A stretch of DNA of 64,000 nt from Candidatus Woesearchaeota archaeon (GTDB lineage: Archaea > Nanobdellota > Nanobdellia > Woesearchaeales > UBA10216): assembly GCA_016192905.1 (NCBI GenBank), contig JACPTG010000001.1, forward strand, positions 227,005 to 291,004, given 5' to 3'. The notes under the pieces were generated by a model. The model was not told where the DNA came from, did no database searches, and saw only the letters and a list, made by a program, of their open reading frames with translations. The position numbers were made by a program, and so were the translations under genes. The stretch's first letter is position 1; each line of letters begins with the position of its first letter. Positions 26,696-36,729 of the stretch are shown here, one piece after another.

Positions 26696-29374
26696 GTGTT
26701 TAGATTGAATTTTAGAAAAACCATTCAGAAGATAATGGCTTTGGGTGTCGGTGCAGCTTTTGTTGGCGCGACAGTCATGAGCGCAGCTGCAGCTGATTTG
26801 AAGGATTACCCGGCTCCATTCGTCCAGGATGGCAAGTTCAATGCCGTGCTGGTTGTTGGAGATGAGGCTGCTTCTTCAGACGTCATAGGCTCTGTTGATG
26901 TCGCAACAACCCTACAGTACGCTGCAAAGGTCAAGAAGACAGTCAACACAGGAGGAGGCTCATCTGTAAGCCTTGCAGGAGATTCCAAAAAGGTGGAGGA
27001 GTCAACGAACCTGCTTGAGCTTGGTGAGAACCTTACATCTATCAGGTCATCAATCACCAGCAGCGACCTGAAGGCCCTGCAGGATGGCTCAATAACAAAC
27101 CAGTATGGCACGCATACATACACCCAGATTCTGGAGTTGCCAAAGTATGCGTATGTCCGGTTCTTAAGGGACACGCAGAACGATGCTGAAGTGCACGTTG
27201 ACAATGTTCCGGCAGACTATTTGCTCTTGCCCAGGAACACCACATCAGCGACAACGCACGCATACAACCTTAAGCTGTCCTTCAGCCCAGCCCTGAAGTC
27301 TGACCATGCGACTTCTGGCACAAACCACCTGAAGGATGTCAAGAACAAGAAAATCAAGATACTCGGAAAGGAGTATGAAATACTAAAGGCAGACCATTCA
27401 GCATACGGAAACCTCAAGCTGACATTGATGGCTGGCGCTGTCAGGGATGTCATGAATGAGGGTGACTCAAAGACCTTCACACTAGGCGGGAAGGACTATG
27501 AAGTCACATTGGACTTCGTGGGCTCCACAGAAGCCAAGTTCATCGTGAACGGCCAGGTCACAGACTCATTAAAGGAGTCGGACACTTTCAGGCTGACTGA
27601 TGGAACAGAAGTTGGCGTTGTGGACATTCTGGCCCAGGAGTTCGCAGGAGGCAAGAGGGCTGTTGACTTCACGGTTGGAGCCTCCAAGATAGTGCTGGAA
27701 GACACCGCAACCTTCACAAAGGGAGCTGGCGGAACAGTAACAATAGGCTCAAAGGACTCCAGCTACGTGAAGACCGACATCGTTTCCGCAACAGACACTG
27801 GAATAAACGACAGCAGTTCCAGGGTGACAATAAGCTCAATAGAGATATATTATGACCCGTCATCTGTCCTGTACGTTGGCAAGGGCGAGAGCGGCTCAGC
27901 CATCGCAGAGGCTGTTGAGGGAGAAAAGAATGTGTTCTTCCTGAACGGGTTTGACTACAAGTATGAGGGTCTGACATTTGACTCTCCAGAAGAGGTTAAG
28001 ATAAAGCCTGCCGGAAGCCAGGACTACAAGCTTAACTTCAAGAACAAGGCAGGAATTCAGTACTCCGCGCCCTTGTTCACCCTGGTTGGAGGAAACATAA
28101 CCCTCGGACAGTCAACATCGACAACAGCAAGGCGAACCTTGGTTTTGAACGAGTCACAGAACATTACAAAGGACGACTACCTGCTTGTCAGCAAGAACAA
28201 GTACAGCAGGGTGCTGCAGTTCAAGGACGCTGCGCCTGGCTCAAGTACAACTGACAACTCAGGAACAGTGAAGTTCAAGGATGTAGGTTCAGGCGACACA
28301 TTTGAAGTGACATACGCAAGCCTCACCGGTGACTTGGTGCTTGACGGAAACACCTACAGGGTGACAGTCCACAGTGATTCATCAAACTCGCCTGTCAGGG
28401 TGGACATGGACGGCAGCGGGTCAACTGGCACAAACGCAGTGGGCGACGATTCCAATGACGGAATCTACACATTCAACGAGGCATACATAACATTGCCTCA
28501 GTTGAGCGGCCCGCTTGGACCTAACCTGACCGCCAATCCAAACGGCGGAGGGGAATTGATTGTAGCCGGCGGTGTTGGCAACATCACACTGGTCCAGATA
28601 ACATCCCCGCAGGATGAGGACAGCCAGAGAAGCACTTCAGGTGTTGTCTTTACAGTGTCAAGCGACGGAAAGCTGGACCTTAGCACTGTGAACGGAACCT
28701 TTGACAACGTGGCTGACGTTGCAACCACAACCCTGTCCAGCGGCCTCTACCAGATTGGCGACAGTGCTGTAAAGTACGAGGGCTACACATACTTCCTCGC
28801 AGATGATGGAACCAACCTAGGCCAGTATGGTATGAAGGTACTGTACGACAAGAAGAGCACAACCGCCACAGACCAGGATGAGGTGGCCATTTCAGTGCCT
28901 AAGACATCAACCAGGGCCAATGTCTTCGTGACATCTGGCGCTGTGTCTAAGACAGAGTCAACCTCAAAGGAAGGTGAAGTCGTCTACTACGAGACAACAC
29001 CAGTTGAGGTCGGGTCTGCAAAACTGGCATCTGAAGTGCCCAACATCAAGACTGTGAACGCCATAGTCGTAGGCGGACCATGCGCAAACACAGCTGCCGC
29101 AGCCCTAATGGGAAACCCAGCAGACTGTGCAGCAGGCTTCGAAGAGGGCAAGGCAATGCTGAAGCTGTATGAGAACGGCAACAACGTTGCACTGCTCGTC
29201 GCGGGCTACAGCGCAATGGACACAAGGCGTGCCGCAAGGGTGCTTGCCAACTACGAGACCTACAAGGGCAAGCTGGTAGGCAAGGAAGTCGTTGTGGCAG
29301 GAACAAGCTTCACTGACATCTCAGTGAGCGCACCTGCTCCAAAGGCAGCCGCAACAACCGAAGCATCAGCCTAA
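26696..29374 (+). CDS. S-layer protein (GTG start or nearby TTG)
   Basis: Signal-like N-terminus ALGVGAAFVGATVMSAAAADLKDYPAPFV, Ser/Thr/Asp-rich body, C-terminal VVGGPCAN..VAGYSAMDTRRAARVL. Confidence 0.85.
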   Translation: MFRLNFRKTIQKIMALGVGAAFVGATVMSAAAADLKDYPAPFVQDGKFNAVLVVGDEAASSDVIGSVDVATTLQYAAKVKKTVNTGGGSSVSLAGDSKKVEESTNLLELGENLTSIRSSITSSDLKALQDGSITNQYGTHTYTQILELPKYAYVRFLRDTQNDAEVHVDNVPADYLLLPRNTTSATTHAYNLKLSFSPALKSDHATSGTNHLKDVKNKKIKILGKEYEILKADHSAYGNLKLTLMAGAVRDVMNEGDSKTFTLGGKDYEVTLDFVGSTEAKFIVNGQVTDSLKESDTFRLTDGTEVGVVDILAQEFAGGKRAVDFTVGASKIVLEDTATFTKGAGGTVTIGSKDSSYVKTDIVSATDTGINDSSSRVTISSIEIYYDPSSVLYVGKGESGSAIAEAVEGEKNVFFLNGFDYKYEGLTFDSPEEVKIKPAGSQDYKLNFKNKAGIQYSAPLFTLVGGNITLGQSTSTTARRTLVLNESQNITKDDYLLVSKNKYSRVLQFKDAAPGSSTTDNSGTVKFKDVGSGDTFEVTYASLTGDLVLDGNTYRVTVHSDSSNSPVRVDMDGSGSTGTNAVGDDSNDGIYTFNEAYITLPQLSGPLGPNLTANPNGGGELIVAGGVGNITLVQITSPQDEDSQRSTSGVVFTVSSDGKLDLSTVNGTFDNVADVATTTLSSGLYQIGDSAVKYEGYTYFLADDGTNLGQYGMKVLYDKKSTTATDQDEVAISVPKTSTRANVFVTSGAVSKTESTSKEGEVVYYETTPVEVGSAKLASEVPNIKTVNAIVVGGPCANTAAAALMGNPADCAAGFEEGKAMLKLYENGNNVALLVAGYSAMDTRRAARVLANYETYKGKLVGKEVVVAGTSFTDISVSAPAPKAAATTEASA

Positions 29375-29375
29375 G

Positions 29376-29412
29376 TAAAAAAAAAAACGGCCTAACGGCC
29401 TTTTTTTATCTT
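29376..29412 (+). terminator. Terminator-like hairpin and T-run after S-layer gene
   Basis: aaaaaaaaaacGGCCtaacGGCCttttttt. Confidence 0.6.
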
Positions 29413-29469
29413 TTTCTTAATTTTCTTCTTTTATGCAGCTAGCCTTCTGACTATTAACTTTAAACTCTT

Positions 29470-29570
29470 GACTAATAGCAGGCTGTGGCTGACTTGGCTT
29501 AAGATGCCCCTTTCGGGGTTCGGGACGTGCACTGGCTGGCTTCGTGCACTGCTTTGGAATGTTCAAAATT
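29470..29570. repeat. ~95-nt structured repeat copy B downstream of S-layer gene
   Basis: See 26187-26285. Confidence 0.75.
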
Positions 29571-29586
29571 AGTTTAATGATCATAT

Positions 29587-31377
29587 TTGAACAAAGCCCG
29601 CGAAAAATTTAATAGATGTGCCCGCCACCAATTTGCCGTAATGGACTTCCTTGGCCAAAAAAGGGCAGCCTTCCTGATATGCCTCCTTGCCGGAGTCCTA
29701 TTTGCTGCGCCAGTGCTTTCCAATATCCAGAACTGGGGCGGGTATGACTGGGACCAGCACTTCTTTTACCACGGCTCTGCGTGGATTTCCATGGTAAAGT
29801 ACTGGCAGATTCCCTTATGGAACCCCTTTTACTGCGGCGGAAGCCCGCTGCTGGCAAACCCGCAAAGCACATTCCTAAGCCCATTCTTCCTGCCAGTGCT
29901 GTTTTTTGGGCCTGTGACAGGGCTGAAGATTGAACTTATTGTTTACCTTGTCCTGGGCCTGTTTGGCATGTTCCTGCTGGCAAGGAAGCTGGGAACAAAG
30001 GCGCTGCCTGCTTACCTGGCTGCTGGCCTGTTCATGTTTTCAAGCTGGTTTACGGCACGGGTAGCGGTGGGACACACAACTTTCCTGCCATTCGCGCTGC
30101 TGCCATGGGCAGTCCTATTCTTCCTTGAAGGCTACACAAGAAGGCTTTTCCTGCTGGCGTCTGCGGCTGTGTTGGCTGTAATGTTCCTTTCAGGAGGCAT
30201 TTATCCCTTTTACTTTACATGCATGTTCCTGGCCCTTTATGCTGCCCTTGATGGAGTTGAGCGCAAGAGCTTTAAGCCTGTGATTCTGGTGGCTGCTGTC
30301 CTGGTTTTAGCTTTGGGCATTTCCGCAGTCAAGCTTATTCCCATGCTCCAGTTCACAGGCGGCCTTTCTGCTGAGGACAGTCAATATAGCAGCTTTGGCA
30401 TGCTTGTCCAAGGCCTTGCTGGCCGGGAGCAAAAAATACCTGCGAATGACGCTGCCACAGGAAGGGGCTCTCTGGACGGAGAGGAACTTGTCGGAGCCAC
30501 TCTCCAGGGAAAGGTAGCCTGGGGCTGGCACGAATACTCAGCGTACATAGGCATACTTGGACTGGTGCTGGTTCTGCTTTCGGTGATTTTGTACAGGAAG
30601 ACGTGGAAGCTGCTAGTAATTGGTTTTGCCTTCCTTGTCCTTAGCCTTGGAGACTACTCGCCAATACCAGCCTGGCAGATTATCAAGGAAATCCCGGTAA
30701 TCGGAGCCCTGCACGGCCCATCCAGGCTGCTGATACTATTCGTGTTCTGCGCCTCACTGCTTGCCACCAAATCCCTAAGTGACATCAAGCCAATCAACAG
30801 GCATTGGATATCGGCAATAATCATAGTGCTTGTCCTGGCTGACCTGATGCTTGTATCCAGGCCGCTGCTATACAACGCATTTGACTCAGAGCCGCTGCAG
30901 ATAAACCCATACGAGCACAAGGAGTATGTGCACCTGGCTGTGGCTGACCAGTTCAAGTCACAGTACCCAAACATGCTGCAGAACCTGGACACTGTAAACT
31001 GCTACGAAAGAGTCCATCCAAGGATAAGAGCCGTGCCGCAATTCTATGACAACGGAGAGCCGTATCCTGGATTCATAGGAAACGCCTACATTGCTGAAAC
31101 CAACAAAACTTACAATCTAAGCTTCTTCTCCCCAAACAAGGTTGTTGTTGAAGGAATTGATGAGCCTGGCACGCTGGTCTACAACCAAAACTACCTGCCG
31201 GGATGGAATGCGGACGGACAGCCAGCAATTTCACATGGAGGCCTTGTGGCTGCCAGGGTTACCAGGCAGGAAAAGGTGGAGTTCACTTACCTGCCATCAA
31301 CCTTTTATATAAGCTTAGCCCTGTCATTGCTAAGCCTGCTAATTGGAGGATTCATCTGCTGGAAATGGCAACAATAA
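29587..31377 (+). CDS. YfhO-like polytopic membrane protein
   Basis: DWDQHFFYHGSAWISMVKYWQIPLWNPFYCGGSPLLANPQS; many TM segments. Confidence 0.75.
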   Translation: MNKAREKFNRCARHQFAVMDFLGQKRAAFLICLLAGVLFAAPVLSNIQNWGGYDWDQHFFYHGSAWISMVKYWQIPLWNPFYCGGSPLLANPQSTFLSPFFLPVLFFGPVTGLKIELIVYLVLGLFGMFLLARKLGTKALPAYLAAGLFMFSSWFTARVAVGHTTFLPFALLPWAVLFFLEGYTRRLFLLASAAVLAVMFLSGGIYPFYFTCMFLALYAALDGVERKSFKPVILVAAVLVLALGISAVKLIPMLQFTGGLSAEDSQYSSFGMLVQGLAGREQKIPANDAATGRGSLDGEELVGATLQGKVAWGWHEYSAYIGILGLVLVLLSVILYRKTWKLLVIGFAFLVLSLGDYSPIPAWQIIKEIPVIGALHGPSRLLILFVFCASLLATKSLSDIKPINRHWISAIIIVLVLADLMLVSRPLLYNAFDSEPLQINPYEHKEYVHLAVADQFKSQYPNMLQNLDTVNCYERVHPRIRAVPQFYDNGEPYPGFIGNAYIAETNKTYNLSFFSPNKVVVEGIDEPGTLVYNQNYLPGWNADGQPAISHGGLVAARVTRQEKVEFTYLPSTFYISLALSLLSLLIGGFICWKWQQ

Positions 31378-32357
31378 GCCTGTGCATGATAGCAAAGGAC
31401 GAGGAACAGTCAATCGGAAGGGCCATAAACAGCGTAAAGCCATTCGTTGACGAAGTCATCGTAGTTGACACAGGCTCAGCTGACAATACAGCAGGGGTTG
31501 CAAGGCAGCTTGGGGCCTCAGTGTACCACTACAAATGGGTGGATGACTTCAGCAAGGCAAGGAACTTCTCCATCTCAAAGGCAAGCAGCGACTGGATACT
31601 GGTACTGGATGCTGACGAAGAACTGCTTGAAGGCGACGCCAGCCGCCTTGCAAAGCTGGCGGACGGCAACTGCGACGCCTACATGCTCATACAAAAGAAC
31701 TTCAGCAACACGCAGGCGTTCGGCTTTGTGCCTGAGAAAAAAAGGGGGTTTGCCGGATTCTACCCCTCATTCATAATCAGGATGTTCAAGACAGGAAAAG
31801 GCATACAATTTGAAGGAATGGTGCATGAGACAGTTGACGACAGCCTTTCAAAGTGGAAGGCCAACGTAGTGCTTGTCCCTGAACTGCCAGTTTATCATTA
31901 CCCTGAGCTTAAGGGAGCAGAATACTTCAGGCAAAAGCAGCTAAAGTACGCAGAGCTCATGGAAAAGAACCTTGGAAGCTTCAAGAACAAGGCAAAGGCC
32001 TACGCTGACATAGGACTTGTCCATTACAGGTTCAAGGCAGACTATGCAAAGGCGGCTGAATACTTCAGGAAGTCGCTGGAACTAAAGCCTGATGCGCCTC
32101 TTGTGCTCAACGACCTTGCAGCCGCCTATGTACAGCTTGGCGACATCAAAAAAGCAGGCGAAACATTCGCACAGTCCATGCAGCTAAAGCCCTCTGCCTC
32201 CACACTCTTCAACATAGGCCTCGTCCACCAGAAAATGGGGGATAATGAAGCTGCGGCAATTTCCTTTGAAGAGTCTGCAAGGCTCGGCCACCCAAGGGCA
32301 AAGGAGCTCCTTGAGCGCGCGGCAGCACTGAGGGCTGCAAATGGAAAAAAAGGGTAA
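31365..32357 (+). CDS. Family 2 glycosyltransferase with C-terminal TPR repeats
   Basis: ISLCMIAKDEEQSIGRAINSVKPFVDEVIVVDTGSADNT; start trimmed. Confidence 0.9.
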   Translation: MATISLCMIAKDEEQSIGRAINSVKPFVDEVIVVDTGSADNTAGVARQLGASVYHYKWVDDFSKARNFSISKASSDWILVLDADEELLEGDASRLAKLADGNCDAYMLIQKNFSNTQAFGFVPEKKRGFAGFYPSFIIRMFKTGKGIQFEGMVHETVDDSLSKWKANVVLVPELPVYHYPELKGAEYFRQKQLKYAELMEKNLGSFKNKAKAYADIGLVHYRFKADYAKAAEYFRKSLELKPDAPLVLNDLAAAYVQLGDIKKAGETFAQSMQLKPSASTLFNIGLVHQKMGDNEAAAISFEESARLGHPRAKELLERAAALRAANGKKG

Positions 32358-33720
32358 GTTTCCTATCTCAAAGATTGCGGCCCTGCTGCTGCTCCTGCTG
32401 TTTCTCGCAGTGGAATTCAGGGGCCTCTCCCACCTTGAAAACTCTGACGAGAATGTTTACTTCTATATGAGCAGGCTGGTTGCTGAAGGCAAGCTGCCGT
32501 ACAAGGATTTCTTCTACGCGCATCCACCCCTTGAACTGCTCATTGGAGCAGCCATCTTCAAACTGTTTGGGTTCAGCCTTCCTATGCTAAAGCTTGTGCC
32601 ACTCCTGGCCATGGCAGCCTCCGGATACCTGGTCTACAGGATTAGCGGCGCACAATTTGGAGAGCTTGCCGGCTTCCTGTCCTCGGCATTCTTCCTGTTC
32701 AGCTACAGGGTGCTGTTCGAGGCAACCTACTTCACAGGCATTGCTCTTGCTGTATTTTTCCTGCTGATGGGCTTCTGGCTCATGCAGAGGCAGCCGCTCC
32801 TCGCTGGCCTGTTCTTCAGCCTTGCTGCACTCACCAGGCTGCTCAGCCTGATTCCAATAGCTGTTTTGCTCGGGTTCCTGCTTTTGAAGCGGTTCAGGAC
32901 ATTTGCCGCAGCAGCATCAGTCTTCACCGCAGTCTTCCTATCCGCAAACCTGCTGCTATTGGGCCTTTCACCAGACTATTTTGTTTCGGTCTACAAATTC
33001 CACCTGCTGAAGCCAGCTGCTGAAGGCAACACCCTCCAGCTCTTCGCCGAGTTTGCCACCCAGAACTGGCTTCCTCTTACTGCCGCATCCCTGGCCATTG
33101 TGCTCTGGAACAGGCGGCTAATGGTTTTTGCAGCAGCGGCTGGGGCTTCACTTGTCTTCCTCCTTGGCCTGAGCAGGATATTCAGCTTCTATTTCCTGAT
33201 AGCCCTGCCATTCCTGGCCGTAATGGCAGGCGTAGCAGTTGACTCCTCCCTGAAGAAGCTGTCATGGCAGAAGTATGCTTTAGTTGCAGTCCTGCTTGTT
33301 ATAGCTGCAAATGCGGCTTTTTCAATAAGCCACCTGTGGCAGTTTGACTTTGCCCAGTTCAAAACAGGGCAGGAGATGGCAGATTATGCAAAGGCCAATT
33401 CCATGGAAGGCGACCTTATATTTGGCGACATGACGTCCGCCCCCTTAGTTGCCCTGCTGTCAGGCCGCAGGATAATGGCAGACATAGCGGATACAAACGA
33501 GATGGCCTACCTGTCCGGAGTGAGAGACATCAAAGCCGAGCTTGAACTGGCCAAAAGGCTGAAGCCCAGGTTTTTCATAGTAAGGCCCCTGTACGGGATT
33601 GGAAGCCTGAGGGAGACTGAACAGTTTTTAACTGAAAACTGCCACTTGGAGAAGGCCTACAAAGACCCCCTCTGGGCGGACTTTCTGGTGTTTGACTGCT
33701 CGACCAATCGAAAGGCTTGA
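32341..33720 (+). CDS. GT-C-type membrane glycosyltransferase (GT39/ArnT-like)
   Basis: ENSDENVYFYMSRLVAEGKLPYKDFFYAHPPLELL; paralogue of 36730-38160. Confidence 0.75.
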   Translation: MEKKGKFPISKIAALLLLLLFLAVEFRGLSHLENSDENVYFYMSRLVAEGKLPYKDFFYAHPPLELLIGAAIFKLFGFSLPMLKLVPLLAMAASGYLVYRISGAQFGELAGFLSSAFFLFSYRVLFEATYFTGIALAVFFLLMGFWLMQRQPLLAGLFFSLAALTRLLSLIPIAVLLGFLLLKRFRTFAAAASVFTAVFLSANLLLLGLSPDYFVSVYKFHLLKPAAEGNTLQLFAEFATQNWLPLTAASLAIVLWNRRLMVFAAAAGASLVFLLGLSRIFSFYFLIALPFLAVMAGVAVDSSLKKLSWQKYALVAVLLVIAANAAFSISHLWQFDFAQFKTGQEMADYAKANSMEGDLIFGDMTSAPLVALLSGRRIMADIADTNEMAYLSGVRDIKAELELAKRLKPRFFIVRPLYGIGSLRETEQFLTENCHLEKAYKDPLWADFLVFDCSTNRKA

Positions 33721-33729
33721 GCTATTGCA

Positions 33730-34356
33730 TTACAGTTTTCCATCTGTAACCTGCTGCCTTCTCCTGCCATACACTTCAACATCCTCAATAACCCCCTGCC
33801 AACCTTGCTGGAGCTGGGGATACCAGGGCTGCAAATCAGCATTAAGCTTCAACAAGTCGCCAAGCCAGCCTTTGCCAAACTCTGCCATTCCAGGCTCAAC
33901 AATGCGCATGAATCTATTGACCTCCTGCCTGTGCGCCCTAAGATTATGCCCCCGCAAGCCATCATAGCCCCCTGTGTCAACCATGACGTAGTGGACAACC
34001 CTCAATGCATCAGCAAAGGCCATCGCATTAACTGGGTTAGATATTCCTTCCTCAGCAGCCTTAACCAACGGGTTTATGTGCGGAAGCTCATAAAGGTTAG
34101 CAGTGCCCTGCCCGGCGGCAAGCAACCTTTCCAGTCCAAATGCAGTTTCCCTGAGAGAGAAAGGCAGCGGCTTAATTCCGGTGATTCTCCCACCTTCAAT
34201 CGCAGTCTGATGGGTTATAAAATTAAGCGTTGCAATCTCAAAGGCAGTACCACCATCGAGCATGTAAAAAATATCATTCCTATACCCTGCATGGTGCCCC
34301 CTATACGGCCTGCCAAGATGGAGGAGATATGTTTCATTGGTGTGCTCCCTGAACAA
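33730..34356 (-). pseudogene. AlaRS-like catalytic domain, C-terminal part (frame-shifted)
   Basis: AFGLERLLAAGQG...DGLRGHNLRAHRQEV resembling AlaRS GLERI/GYVLRRI regions. Confidence 0.6.
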
Positions 34357-34879
34357 GCCTCACTCCTTTTTCCCTCCACAATTCCTCTGAAAAGCCATCA
34401 GCAGGGATATATTCATCATTGCTGATGATGCCCTTTGATGCTTCCCTTACAGTGGCGCCGCCAAAGCAGAATATCTTCAACCTCTTTGGATCCATTCCTA
34501 AAAAGTCCCTGTAAAATCCCGTAAATTCGCCAATTGTACCCCTTGCCATTTGTGGCGGGCTTAGCCTCTCAAATTTCCAAGTGGCAGTTCCAAGAATAGT
34601 AAACATCCCCAAGTGCAGCAGGTCATAACCTGCCCTGGCTGCGTCCTCTGCCCGCACGCAGGGCTGGATTGCGCCAAAATTTGCCTCCACACCGGGCTCA
34701 AGCAAGGACTTGGCCTCCGTTTGCCTAAGGTTTAACCCATCAAAGCTTGCGTTCAGGAAATGCAAGTATCCGTCGTTTATCGCGGGAACAGGATTGACGA
34801 ACTGCATCCCTAATTTGACAACAAAGCGTTCATACGCTGCAATGAATCTGTCTATGCCAGCTACTGTTAGCTTATTCAT
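34334..34879 (-). pseudogene. AlaRS-like catalytic domain, N-terminal part (frame-shifted)
   Basis: AIQPCVRAEDAARAGYDLLHLGMFTILGTATWKFERL resembling AlaRS KCIRAGGKHNDLENVG..HTFFEMLGN. Confidence 0.6.
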
Positions 34880-34957
34880 CCCTATCGGGTAGCTAATGCG
34901 AAATATTTAAATATGATTGACCACTTTAAGTGGTGAATTTAACCACTATAAGTTAAA

Positions 34958-35707
34958 ATGGAAGCTGAACTAAGAAGGATTGGGCTGACAGAATACGAGA
35001 CGCAGGTTTACATGGCACTGCTGCAGAATGGCTCAATGACAAGCCGGGCACTTTCCAAAGCCAGCAGTGTGCCACAGAGCAAGATATACGAGGTTTTGTA
35101 CAGGCTTGCGGATAAGAAATTTGTTTCCGTTCTCGAGGTAAAGCCCAAGCAGTTCAAGGCAGTCGAGCCAAAAATAGCGGTGCGGCATTTCCTCAACTCC
35201 AAAAAGCAGCAGCTTGAGGAGCTTGAAGAAACACTGCCTGGCAGGCTGGAAAGCCTCGCCAAAGGAAAATACAGGGAGCAGGATACATCTGAAAAAATAA
35301 CCGTATACAGGGGCGAGAAGAACACGCATCCATTGGTAATCCATAAGTTTGTTGCGGCCAGAAAATACGTCAAGGACATGTTCACCTTTGAGTACCTACC
35401 GCAGGCAATGATGAGGGAAGTGGCGAAATGCATTCAACGGGGAGTTAAGATATACATGCTCGCCACAATGAAAGGCAAGGATAATTTTAAGCTGATGCGC
35501 AGCATGAAAAGGGCAGGGGCGGAAGTCCGCTATTACCCTGTCCAGGAGATACGGCTTGCAATCTGCGACGGGACTGAATCATACCAGATGATAGTCAACC
35601 CAAAAAATCCCATGGACAGGTTATCGATTGTGATACAATCGCAGGAGCTTACCAGGGCATTGGAGAACTATTTTGACCACCTCTGGAGGAAGGCTGAGAG
35701 AATATAG
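34958..35707 (+). CDS. TrmB-family transcriptional regulator
   Basis: GLTEYETQVYMALLQNGSMTSRALSKASSVPQSKIYEVLYRLADKKFV. Confidence 0.9.
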   Translation: MEAELRRIGLTEYETQVYMALLQNGSMTSRALSKASSVPQSKIYEVLYRLADKKFVSVLEVKPKQFKAVEPKIAVRHFLNSKKQQLEELEETLPGRLESLAKGKYREQDTSEKITVYRGEKNTHPLVIHKFVAARKYVKDMFTFEYLPQAMMREVAKCIQRGVKIYMLATMKGKDNFKLMRSMKRAGAEVRYYPVQEIRLAICDGTESYQMIVNPKNPMDRLSIVIQSQELTRALENYFDHLWRKAERI

Positions 35708-35793
35708 CTTGCACTTTGTTAATTTTTACTAACAGATGTTAAAAATATTTAACAAATGGAAAAATTTATAAACAATTAGCCATTACACCCTAC

Positions 35794-36303
35794 ATGCTGG
35801 ACATATTTTCGGATTTGTCGCCGTTTTTTGAAGATAGCTACCGGAGGATTCATGTCCGCGAGTACGCCCGGCTAAAAGCCATTTCACCGCCCTCCGCTTC
35901 AAGAAAGCTTGACGGCCTGCATAATGAAGGTTTGCTAAAGCGGGAAAGGGACAGAGGTTACATCCGGTACTATTCAAATCGGGACAGCAGGATCTTCGTT
36001 CATTTGTCCAGAATCTTCTGGATGGAGCGACTTAGAATGACCGGCCTCCTGGACGAACTGGAAAAAGGTTTTGTCTCCCCCGTGATAATTCTTTTCGGAT
36101 CGGTCTCTAAGGCGGAGATTACGCAGCGCTCCGACATTGACATTGCTGTTTTCAGCCCAACCCAGAAAAAGCCTGAGCTTGCCAGGTTTGAAAAAAGGCT
36201 GAAAAGAAGGATTCAGCTTTTTACATTCCGCAGCAAAGATGAAGCGCCAACTGAACTTCTAAACAGCATACTTAATGGGCATATAATTTCAGGTGCATGG
36301 TAA
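35794..36303 (+). CDS. HTH + MNT-type nucleotidyltransferase
   Basis: LFGSVSKAEITQRSDIDIAVFS after winged-HTH-like N-terminus. Confidence 0.8.
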   Translation: MLDIFSDLSPFFEDSYRRIHVREYARLKAISPPSASRKLDGLHNEGLLKRERDRGYIRYYSNRDSRIFVHLSRIFWMERLRMTGLLDELEKGFVSPVIILFGSVSKAEITQRSDIDIAVFSPTQKKPELARFEKRLKRRIQLFTFRSKDEAPTELLNSILNGHIISGAW

Positions 36304-36717
36304 ATGAACTGGACGGATTGCAGAAAAAGCAAGAACCTCGTCAAGGAGGTATCACCTGACAATAACCTTATTCAGTCATTGATAAAATCCTCGGCCAAGA
36401 AAGAGCACAGCTTCAAGCTCCTGATTCTGGACGAGAATACTGCAAGCTCAAAGGTGTCCCTTGCCTATGATTCGCTCAGGGAACTTCTGGAAGCCATAGC
36501 ATTGCTAAAAGGTTACAAAATTTACAACCATGAATGCTATGCCTCCTTTATCAAAGAAGAGCTAAATCAATCGCAATTAGGCGAGGACTTTGACAAATTC
36601 AGGAAGGCTAGAAATGCCATCAATTATTACGGGAAGGATATAACTCCTGTGGAAGCGGAGTATTTGCTTGGGAAAATGAATGCTTTCATGGATAGGATAA
36701 AATTATTCCTACGCTAG
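36304..36717 (+). CDS. HEPN-domain protein
   Basis: AYDSLRELLEAIALLKGYKIYNHECY...FDKFRKARNAINYYGKDI; adjacent to MNT. Confidence 0.75.
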   Translation: MNWTDCRKSKNLVKEVSPDNNLIQSLIKSSAKKEHSFKLLILDENTASSKVSLAYDSLRELLEAIALLKGYKIYNHECYASFIKEELNQSQLGEDFDKFRKARNAINYYGKDITPVEAEYLLGKMNAFMDRIKLFLR

Positions 36718-36729
36718 CTCATATCCAGC

